A model generated the notes under the pieces. It had not been told where the DNA came from. It ran no database searches and saw only the letters and a list, made by a program, of their open reading frames with translations. A stretch of DNA of 53,391 nucleotides from an uncultured Hungatella sp. (lineage in GTDB: Bacteria > Bacillota > Clostridia > Lachnospirales > Lachnospiraceae): contig CATLBO010000008.1 in NCBI GenBank assembly GCA_949879025.1, positions 1 to 53,391 of the forward strand, read 5' to 3'. The position numbers were made by a program, and so were the translations under genes. Below, in pieces: positions 34,067-41,783 of the stretch (positions are counted from its first letter, which is position 1; each line of letters opens with the position of its first letter).

Positions 34067-34795
34067 TTGTTTATGGAAAAAAGTAAAAAAACATTTAAAA
34101 ACAGAGCCAAACTATTGGCAGCCATATGTCTTCTGGCCCTTTTAAGCCTTGGCGGTACCATGGCCTATATGACGGATCACGAGTCAGCGGAAAACAAATT
34201 TACTGTAGGAAAGGTGGATTTTAATCTTTATGAGAGAAACTGGGACGGGGAACTTCCCGACGGCACCTATGCCACTTCATCTGATGCCACGCCGTCTGAC
34301 GCCCTGGGTATTGAGCAGGCGAAGGATATGTATGCAGGAAAAGAGATCACCAAAGATCCGGCCATCAAAAACAACAGTAAAAATGACGCTTACCTGAGAA
34401 TGACCGTAAAAATTCCTGTTGCCACTGTCAGCACTGCCGACAGAGACGGCAACCTGATCAACGGAGGACTGCCTCAGAAAACAGAACTGTTTACCTACCA
34501 GCTTAATCCTGATTCCGGAATGCGGCTTGTGTCTCCGCAGCCCTCTGTAGAAAACGGATACCATATCTATGAATATATGTATACCGGAAACGGATACAGT
34601 GAAATACCTGTCCCGGCAGGTCATGATATTCCTCCGCTTTTCTACTCTGTTTTGTTTGCCAATATTGTGGACGGTGAGATCAGCGAAAATACAGAATTTA
34701 TCTATGTAGACTTTAAAGCGATCCAGTCCGGCGGCTTTAACGGACCTGAAGATGCCTGGGCCGCTTATGCAAATCAGTCAGGCCAGCTGCACTGA
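34067..34795 (+). CDS. TasA/camelysin-like secreted protein (SipW substrate)
   Basis: A 242-residue exported protein. Its N terminus has the SipW-dependent signal pattern: a basic start, a hydrophobic core (LLAAICLLALLSLGGTMAYM), then TDHESAENKFTVGKV. The mature part reads as a beta-sandwich of the TasA/CalY type (KDPAIKNNSKNDAYLRMTVK, then FYSVLFANIVDGEI). TasA proteins form extracellular fibres in Bacillus biofilms; polymerisation here is not shown. It is the last gene of the sigma-like / sipW cassette, with a terminator following. Confidence 0.85.
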   Translation: MFMEKSKKTFKNRAKLLAAICLLALLSLGGTMAYMTDHESAENKFTVGKVDFNLYERNWDGELPDGTYATSSDATPSDALGIEQAKDMYAGKEITKDPAIKNNSKNDAYLRMTVKIPVATVSTADRDGNLINGGLPQKTELFTYQLNPDSGMRLVSPQPSVENGYHIYEYMYTGNGYSEIPVPAGHDIPPLFYSVLFANIVDGEISENTEFIYVDFKAIQSGGFNGPEDAWAAYANQSGQLH

Positions 34796-34842
34796 CAAAA
34801 ACCGGTAAAACAAGAAAGAAGGTGATGGAACAATAAAATTGC

Positions 34843-34872
34843 AAATCTCCAGTCGAAAACGGCTGGAGATTT
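34843..34872 (+). terminator. Terminator of the sipW cassette
   Basis: AAATCTCCAG pairs with CTGGAGATTT around a short GAAAA-containing loop, followed by TTATTC, 48 nt after the stop codon. Confidence 0.8.
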
Positions 34873-34907
34873 ATTCTATAACGCAAAGTTTTGATGTTCA
34901 AAAGCAG

Positions 34908-36719
34908 TCATTCCCAACAGATTCTATCCGCCCGAACCGTATCCAGTTCTTTTAAATATATTTTAATAGCTTCTGCCAAAGGCATCTGTATTTCCCTGGC
35001 ATCCGAAATCAGGTTCTTTGGCAGCTCTCCTGAAGAAATAGCAAGCCTGTATACAGAATCAGCTTCCAGTTCTTTGTTATTTTTCGTAAACAAAAGATAG
35101 TCATACGGATTTCCGTTTTCATCCTGGTCAAAGCCTGCCTTCTGCATTTCCTTAATTTCTTCACCAGTCAGCTGAAGCACGGAAATTGCAGATGACCTGG
35201 GCCGAAACATATTTATATGGTCTGTGTCGATGCTGCCTTTATATATATACCAGGCAATCCCCTGTTCATTGCAGTTATCATTGCCATGGTATTCATTCAG
35301 AGAAATCATGGCACAGTCCGCATCAGCTGCTTTTCCCTCGGCAATGGCAACCAGCTCTGCTGTTTTTTCGATTGTGAGAGTTTCTTCTGCTACTGCAAAA
35401 ATATCCTCAGAGGAGCCTGTCAGCGTATCATAATTGATTTTGTCAAATCCTTCCAGCATTGTATCCACATCTATGTTTCCCTTTATTAGTTCTTTGATTT
35501 CCTGCGCAATGGGTATGAGAAGTTTTTCCCATCCCACATACACAAGCGGCACGGTTCTTCCCCTGTTTACAAACTCTTCAATTTCCAGATAGGGGCTGTC
35601 TTGAGGAATAGAGCCTTCGTTTAAAGAAGGCATATACTGTGTGCTGTTGGTCATAAAGGCTCTCTGCCCTTCTGCCGTGGAAATATAATCCATAAACTCT
35701 AATGCATCTTCCAGCTTCTGTTCATTTCCATGTTCCGCAAGAGATTTATTGATTCCTATATATCTGGAAACAGTCCTTGTCAGCATATTATTGCTTCCGT
35801 CCTCACTGAGCCATGGCATATTTCCAAATTCGAATATCTTTCCGTTTTCAACGGTACTTTCATATTTGTTAAGCCCCAGGCACATGAAAAAGACACATTT
35901 TCCTTCATAAAAGTCCTGAACATCCATATGCTCTGTTGTAATAAAGCCATGTTCCACCCAGCGGTTAAAGTATTCTGCTGTTTTCCTCAATTGGCTGTTT
36001 TCTGATGCTGTCTCCTCTCCCTTTAAAAACTTTTCCTTCCATTCCGTCCCTTCCGGCGTTCCAAAATATACGGTATTCCCGATATTGAAGAAATAGTTAA
36101 ACGGGTATCCATCCAGGGACATGCCATGCCCCATGGTTTTGTATCCTGCTGCCTCAATTTCCTGGGATAAGGCAACAAGCTCTTCAAAGCTTTTTGGAAC
36201 CTCCCATCCGTTTTCTTCCAAAATGGTCCTATTATAATAGATGCCTGTCAGCTGGTACCCTGATGGCAGAAGATAAATACTGCCGTTCACATCCATGCTG
36301 TCCAGCAGTACAGATGAGTAATTGTTTACAAAATCATAATTTGACAGATCTAAAAGATATTTTTCCTGAAGCTCTTTTCCATAGTTCTGCGTACTAATAT
36401 AGATATCCGGAATATCCCCGTTTTCCAGAGAATGTATAGCAAATCCTGTTCCGTTCATTCCTCCGTAACTGGTCATTTCCAGCTTTATATCTGGATATTT
36501 GCTGCAAAATGTTTCTACAAATTCTTCTGTAATCAATTTATTAAAGCTGACTACTGTTAAAGCATCCTTTCCGCTTTCCTCTTCCTTTACAGTCGTAGAT
36601 TCCGATGGCGCCTTGGCTGCCCTTTGACATGCGGCCAATACGCCGGCTGCTATTCCTCCGCATAAAAGTATGCACACAGCTGCGCTTTTTGCTGCAATCC
36701 TTTTCATACTTTGTTTCAC
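34908..36719 (-). CDS. Extracellular solute-binding lipoprotein fused to 5'-nucleotidase C-terminal domain
   Basis: A 603-residue lipoprotein: signal peptide with lipobox LAAC, then a family-1 type sugar-binding fold (about 52-430; IPDIYISTQNYGKELQEKYL, LPSGYQLTGIYYNRTILEEN, EGKCVFFMCLGLNKYE). Residues 465-590 resemble the 5'-nucleotidase C-terminal domain (DCAMISLNEYHGND, INMFRPRSSAISVLQLTGEE, DSVYRLAISSGELPKN). The metallophosphatase half of true 5'-nucleotidases is absent, so this is probably a second ligand-binding module. No ABC permease is adjacent. It lies 25 nt after a hybrid histidine kinase, suggesting a sensing rather than transport role. Confidence 0.82.
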   Translation of the reverse strand: MKQSMKRIAAKSAAVCILLCGGIAAGVLAACQRAAKAPSESTTVKEEESGKDALTVVSFNKLITEEFVETFCSKYPDIKLEMTSYGGMNGTGFAIHSLENGDIPDIYISTQNYGKELQEKYLLDLSNYDFVNNYSSVLLDSMDVNGSIYLLPSGYQLTGIYYNRTILEENGWEVPKSFEELVALSQEIEAAGYKTMGHGMSLDGYPFNYFFNIGNTVYFGTPEGTEWKEKFLKGEETASENSQLRKTAEYFNRWVEHGFITTEHMDVQDFYEGKCVFFMCLGLNKYESTVENGKIFEFGNMPWLSEDGSNNMLTRTVSRYIGINKSLAEHGNEQKLEDALEFMDYISTAEGQRAFMTNSTQYMPSLNEGSIPQDSPYLEIEEFVNRGRTVPLVYVGWEKLLIPIAQEIKELIKGNIDVDTMLEGFDKINYDTLTGSSEDIFAVAEETLTIEKTAELVAIAEGKAADADCAMISLNEYHGNDNCNEQGIAWYIYKGSIDTDHINMFRPRSSAISVLQLTGEEIKEMQKAGFDQDENGNPYDYLLFTKNNKELEADSVYRLAISSGELPKNLISDAREIQMPLAEAIKIYLKELDTVRADRICWE

Positions 36720-36744
36720 CCTTTCTTTTCAGAAAATAAGCTGC

Positions 36745-39387
36745 TTATAAATTTCCATTGAATTCTGACAAAAGATACTTCAGCTGCTCTGGTATGAGAG
36801 GCTTGGTCAGATGAGCATTCATCCCTGCTTCTTTGGTTGCTATAACATCTTCTTCATATACATCTGCTGTCATTGCTAAAATCGGTATTTTCTTCGCATC
36901 CGGCCTTGCCATAGCCCGAATGGCCTTTGCAGCATCAAGGCCATCCATAACCGGCATGTGTACATCCATAAGGATTATGTCAAAGGTTCCCTCTGGTTTC
37001 CCACTGAAAATGTCTACTGCCTCCTGGCCGTCTGATGCCATTGTTACCACTGCCCCTACTTCATTCAGCATTTCCCTGGCAATTTCCAGGTTAAGCTCTG
37101 CATCGTCAGCCAAAAGCACTTTCAGACCTGCCAGGTTAACCGCTTGTATATGCTTCTTCTGCATATCATAGAAATGGGACATAGTTTTCAGCAGCATATC
37201 AATATCGACAGGTTTTGACAGGTGGGCATTCATCCCCGCTTCATGAGTCCGCCGGATATCTTCCTCGTAGGCATTGGCAGTCATGGCAATAATGGGAATG
37301 GTTTTTGCATCCGGCCTGTCTAAGGCGCGTATAGTTTTTGTAGCAGTAATTCCGTCCATAACCGGCATCATAATATCCATAAGTATAGCATCAAAAGTCC
37401 CTTCCGGATGGCTGGAAAAGGCATCTACAGCCTCCTGGCCGTTCATTGCCGGAGTAATTGAAGCTCCCTCTCCCTCCAAAATGCTCTGTGCAATTTCCAG
37501 ATTCAGCTCCACATCCTCTGCAAGCAGAATATTCATGTCCTTCAGATCTATGCGGAAACCTGTCTGAATCTCTTGCGGCTTCCCGTTTTTGTCAATCTCG
37601 ATCCAAAGTTCGATAATGAATTTTGTCCCTTCATTAAGCCTGCTTTTGACTTCCACCGCTGCCCCCATTAAATCCAGGAACTTTTTCGTAATCGCCATTC
37701 CAAGTCCGGTTCCTTTGTAGGTGGTTCTTGAACCGCCGTCTTCCTGGGAAAATGCATCAAACAGATGAGGCAGGAATTCTTCTTTCATTCCGATTCCTGT
37801 GTCTTCCAATTCAAACCGGAAGCGGGCTCTGTGAGCCTCGCTGTCTGTCTCTATCGCCCGAAAAAATATTTTCCCGCCATCCGGTGTAAATTTTACGGAA
37901 TTCCCCAAAATATTAATAAAGACTTGGCGAAGATGAAGCTCGTCTCCGATTAACAGGGGATGTCTGATGGAATCTATCTCTTTTATTAGTTGTACATCCC
38001 TTGTTACAAGCTGTCCGCCTATAATGGAAATGCAGTTATCAATACAGGTTCTGATATCAAAACTTTTATGGTTTATTTTGGTTTTCCCTGACTCGATGCG
38101 GCTCATGTCCAGTACGTCATTGATCAGCCCCAGCAGATGCTGGGAGGAGCCGCTGATTTTATGCAGGCAGTCCAGAACCTTATCCTGGCTTCCTATATTT
38201 TTTATGGCAATCTCTGTCATTCCCATAATTCCATTAATCGGAGTACGGATATCATGGCTCATATGGGATAAAAAATCGCTTTTGGCCTGATTGGCGCTTC
38301 TGGCCTCCTCTGCTGAGGCCAAAAGCAGCTGATTGGCTTCATCTTTTTGTCTCATCAGCTGTCTGTCCGCCTTTGAGATCATAGTAATCACAATTACAGT
38401 GATTGTCAGGCCTATGAGGACAGCGGAAACAATCCCGAAAAATAACATCGTCCGGTTCATGAGAAGCGTAGAATTGGCTCCAAGCACCTTAGTGGGCACA
38501 AATAAAAGAAGCTGCCAGCCTGCCGATGAAACCGGAGCATTGGTAACAAACCAGTTTTGTCTTTCTGTACTGCTTTTTAAAAATTCAAACTCCAGCGCAG
38601 TACTGTTTCCCTGCTCCATATTCTCCACAAAATCCCCATAAGTTCCCCCATGGATAATATTGTAATCTTTAAATGCATTGAGAACATTGTATCCTTCTAT
38701 AAAGTTGTCAGTATACGTATATTTATAAAGCCTTCTGCCGTCTGCATTGACCAGATAGGTATAACATTGGTTTCCAAAACCAGCTACGGAGATTTTTTCC
38801 CTCATCCATTCAATATCCACTGCAAGGGCCAAATGTGTAATCTCTTCTTCTCCTATGGTTACAGGGTCTGACAGCCGCTTCATAAACACAAAATAACTCC
38901 TTGCGTCTGTGTGGGGGATCTCCGCTGTGATCTGCTGCTGAGCTCCCATTTTATCAGTCAGAAATTCCGTCTGGGGCCAACGGCCTGTATGATTGTCAGA
39001 TGAATAGTAGTTAGCTTTCCTGTCAAGGGCAAGCACGATGCTGTTGTTTTTATCAATAAAGCTGGATATACTTACAAGCGTCTGCATCAGCTCTTTGTCT
39101 GATGTTATTCTATCCATACTAAGCAGATGTTCGCAGACGGAAACCTGCTGCCATGAGTATTCAATTACATTATCCACTATTTCTGATGCTTTATCTGCAA
39201 ACTCCACAATATGGCTCTTTCGTTCTTCGAAAAGCTGAGTATCAAGAAAAGACACATAGTCCCAAGACGCTATGGTCAAAATTATAACCGCAATTACGGC
39301 AAAAAAAGCCGGAGTTCCTTTCCGGGCCTTTCTTAACCTCTCTTTTTGTCCGGTCCTATCCTCCAGCTGCCTCTCTTTTATATTCAT
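36745..39387 (-). CDS. Hybrid sensor histidine kinase with two receiver domains
   Basis: An 880-residue membrane protein. Helices at 25-45 and 312-337 bracket a dCACHE-like extracellular sensor. The HisKA box DFLSHMSHDIRTPINGIMGM has His378, and the HATPase domain has NILGNSVKFTPDGGK and TYKGTGLGMAITKKFLDLMG. Two receivers follow (about 620-740 and 755-875), each with an acidic patch and a phospho-Asp (AILMDIMMPVMDG; IILMDVHMPVMDG). No Hpt or DNA-binding domain is present, so a separate output protein is needed. It is transcribed just ahead of the SBP-nucleotidase fusion, its likely partner. Confidence 0.9.
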   Translation of the reverse strand: MNIKERQLEDRTGQKERLRKARKGTPAFFAVIAVIILTIASWDYVSFLDTQLFEERKSHIVEFADKASEIVDNVIEYSWQQVSVCEHLLSMDRITSDKELMQTLVSISSFIDKNNSIVLALDRKANYYSSDNHTGRWPQTEFLTDKMGAQQQITAEIPHTDARSYFVFMKRLSDPVTIGEEEITHLALAVDIEWMREKISVAGFGNQCYTYLVNADGRRLYKYTYTDNFIEGYNVLNAFKDYNIIHGGTYGDFVENMEQGNSTALEFEFLKSSTERQNWFVTNAPVSSAGWQLLLFVPTKVLGANSTLLMNRTMLFFGIVSAVLIGLTITVIVITMISKADRQLMRQKDEANQLLLASAEEARSANQAKSDFLSHMSHDIRTPINGIMGMTEIAIKNIGSQDKVLDCLHKISGSSQHLLGLINDVLDMSRIESGKTKINHKSFDIRTCIDNCISIIGGQLVTRDVQLIKEIDSIRHPLLIGDELHLRQVFINILGNSVKFTPDGGKIFFRAIETDSEAHRARFRFELEDTGIGMKEEFLPHLFDAFSQEDGGSRTTYKGTGLGMAITKKFLDLMGAAVEVKSRLNEGTKFIIELWIEIDKNGKPQEIQTGFRIDLKDMNILLAEDVELNLEIAQSILEGEGASITPAMNGQEAVDAFSSHPEGTFDAILMDIMMPVMDGITATKTIRALDRPDAKTIPIIAMTANAYEEDIRRTHEAGMNAHLSKPVDIDMLLKTMSHFYDMQKKHIQAVNLAGLKVLLADDAELNLEIAREMLNEVGAVVTMASDGQEAVDIFSGKPEGTFDIILMDVHMPVMDGLDAAKAIRAMARPDAKKIPILAMTADVYEEDVIATKEAGMNAHLTKPLIPEQLKYLLSEFNGNL

Positions 39388-39529
39388 ATAAAATCCCTCT
39401 CTGTTGCCCTAACATAAAGCTATACACTATTATTCTACCACATATCTATTCCATTATCATCCTTTTTTTAGCGTCTTTATCTTTTTGGCCGGAAGGCGGA
39501 TAGTTCTGCCTGTCTCTATATAATATTCA

Positions 39530-39566
39530 AAAAGCCGAAAGAACGTTGATCATTCTTTCGGCTTTT
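39530..39566. terminator. Terminator between the chemoreceptor and hybrid kinase genes
   Basis: AAAAGCCGAAAGAA pairs perfectly with TTCTTTCGGCTTTT around a 9-nt loop. A/T-rich flanks allow action on either strand; it ends the minus-strand chemoreceptor gene. Confidence 0.85.
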
Positions 39567-39584
39567 AAATCATATCTGGATAAT

Positions 39585-41369
39585 TTAGTTAAGATCTCCC
39601 GCATCAAAACCGTTCTGAAGCGCTTTCTGATAGTTTACATTGGCTTCACGGATAAATTCTTCATCGTTCTGTTTTTCTGGCGGAATATATGCAGACCCCA
39701 TTTTTCTCTGACGAAGGTTAAACTGATTCATCTCCTGCTCAAGCAGTCTTGCATCTTCCCTCATCTCACTGCTGGCAGCAGCTGCTTCCTCATTGACAGA
39801 CAGGTTGGAAGTAATGGAATCATTGATCAATTCCACCTGTGTATGTATGTGGGAAATAGCCTCTTTCTGTTTCATGGAAGATCCTGAAATACTGGCAACT
39901 GTTTCAATAATCTTATCAAGATCATCTACAATATGCTGGAATGTGGCAAATGCCTCCGAGCTGGTTTTGCTTCCGTCTTTTGTTGCCCGCATTGTGGCTT
40001 CAATCAAGGTCTTGCTCTCATTAGCAGCCTCTGCGCTCTTAAGCGCAAGCACGCGGACTTCATCCGCCACCACGGCAAAGCCTTTTCCGGCTTCCCCGGC
40101 GCGGGCCGCCTCCACAGCAGCGTTTAGGGCCAATATGTTCGTCTGGAAGGCTATATCATCAATCAGTTTAATAACATTGGCAATCTTCTGGGAAGACTTA
40201 TTGATTTCGTCTACTGATTTAACCAGCAGCCCCATCTTTACATTGCTCTCCTGCATATCCTGCCGCATAGACTGGGACACATTCGTCGCATGTTCTACAT
40301 CTTTTGCATTCTGCGTCACCAGATCCGTGGTTTCATTGGTAAATTTATTCAGTTCATTTACGGCACCCGCCTGTCTGGATGCGCTGTCCGCCAGCATCTG
40401 GCTGGCATTTGCAATATGCTGGGATGCTGATGCCACAGACATAGCTATCTTAATGATCTTTGCAAACATAAAGTCATTGGACTGCACAAGGTGGTACAGA
40501 TTTTTACCCAGCGAGTCTTCATGGGAGCGGATATTGACGAACACCGTCATATCTCCTTCAGCAAGCCGTTTCACTACCCGCACATTCTCCTGAATGCTTT
40601 CTACCATTCTCTGGAAGGATCGGATCATGGAGCCGATTTCATTGTCCTCATTGCCTTCCAGCACGCTGCTGTCAAATTCAATCTGATCTGCTCCCTGGGA
40701 AAGTCTCTCTGACCAATCTGCAACTGCGGTAATGGGACCAGAAATCTGCTTCGCTGAACACGTTCCATAAAATACTGCTATAATGATTCCCACGGCAGCG
40801 CTGACAACATTTAAAATAATCATAAGGAAAATCAATTTGTCCAGTTTCTCAGAAGCCTTGTTTGCTGTAGTCTGGTACTGGTTTGAAATCGTGTCAAGTC
40901 CGGTAATTACTTGTCTGGTCAGCGGTTTGATCTCTTCCAGAAATCTTTTATAGGCCGCTGCTTTATCCTCTTTCGCCAGCAGCAGAATCTCTGAAGCCTG
41001 CTGATGCATCTTTTCATGAGGCGATTTAATTGACTGGAGGGTATCATTAATCACCCTGTCAGAAAGATCTTCATCACTTACTCCAAACATCCACTTTCCA
41101 AGTAAACAGGTGTTGTGATCCAGGCTTCCGGTAAATTCCGTTCCATTTTGAATGCTTTCATTAAATGACTCCAGCCATTCATAATGTTTCGCCAAAGCAG
41201 ACTTTGTGTCAGCTTGATTATTTCGGTTTTGGGACACTGTGCGATAATTCCGGTTTACCTGAACTAGAGAAACCAAAGATATGATCACCAGCAGACACAT
41301 TACCATAATAACCCTGCTGTAACCTGAAATAATTTGTTTTCGGATAGACTTCACCTTTTTTTTATTCAT
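39585..41369 (-). CDS. Methyl-accepting chemotaxis protein with extracellular CZB-like domain
   Basis: A 594-residue chemoreceptor. Membrane helices at about 16-36 and 180-203 flank an outside domain. That domain carries the pattern of the chemoreceptor zinc-binding (CZB) family: [13 protein letters not shown] (His), [13 protein letters not shown] (Cys and His), and [14 protein letters not shown] (His). CZB is normally cytosolic, so its position here is unusual. A HAMP-like stretch follows, then the signalling domain with the hairpin tip [20 protein letters not shown]. It implies that the cell is motile. It follows no other chemotaxis gene here. Confidence 0.88.
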   Translation of the reverse strand: MNKKKVKSIRKQIISGYSRVIMVMCLLVIISLVSLVQVNRNYRTVSQNRNNQADTKSALAKHYEWLESFNESIQNGTEFTGSLDHNTCLLGKWMFGVSDEDLSDRVINDTLQSIKSPHEKMHQQASEILLLAKEDKAAAYKRFLEEIKPLTRQVITGLDTISNQYQTTANKASEKLDKLIFLMIILNVVSAAVGIIIAVFYGTCSAKQISGPITAVADWSERLSQGADQIEFDSSVLEGNEDNEIGSMIRSFQRMVESIQENVRVVKRLAEGDMTVFVNIRSHEDSLGKNLYHLVQSNDFMFAKIIKIAMSVASASQHIANASQMLADSASRQAGAVNELNKFTNETTDLVTQNAKDVEHATNVSQSMRQDMQESNVKMGLLVKSVDEINKSSQKIANVIKLIDDIAFQTNILALNAAVEAARAGEAGKGFAVVADEVRVLALKSAEAANESKTLIEATMRATKDGSKTSSEAFATFQHIVDDLDKIIETVASISGSSMKQKEAISHIHTQVELINDSITSNLSVNEEAAAASSEMREDARLLEQEMNQFNLRQRKMGSAYIPPEKQNDEEFIREANVNYQKALQNGFDAGDLN

Positions 41370-41718
41370 TTCACCCTCCTTTTTGGCATTATGTACTTTC
41401 AGTGCTTTTCTGTATCCAATCCTTCATGAACGATTCTTTGTCATATATGCACAAATTTATAAGGTATGAATTATACATATGTCAGTTAAATTGCATGCAT
41501 CTGACAAAAAATCAGCCAATACTGCAGATATCGGAGACTCCGAAAGTATATGGTTTACACAAATTTTCTTTAAGGCCGCAAAACCCCTTCTTCTGTTTTT
41601 TAACTATATCAAAACCTAACTGATTGGTCAAGTATGGAATTAAAAAACCATCTATATAAGGTAATTCTATCTGATTCCCTGCAGGCCATGATATTGCTTG
41701 TTATCTGCCAGACAGGAA
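41370..41718. other. Non-coding AT-rich gap upstream of the chemoreceptor
   Basis: About 350 bp without a credible gene. Only the AGGAGGGTG ribosome site of the chemoreceptor is clear. I could not find a flagellar sigma-28 promoter (TAAA-N15-GCCGATAA) in it. Confidence 0.5.
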
Positions 41719-41745
41719 CGGTTTCCGGCGTTATACCGGAAACCG
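41719..41745 (-). terminator. Hairpin after the flavin reductase gene
   Basis: CGGTTTCCGG and CCGGAAACCG form a perfect 10-bp stem, 39 nt past the stop codon. The T tract is weak (CCGTTCCTGTC on the minus strand). Confidence 0.6.
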
Positions 41746-41783
41746 CTGTTTGCTGTAGTTCTTTATTCGATTTGGAGTAGAAA

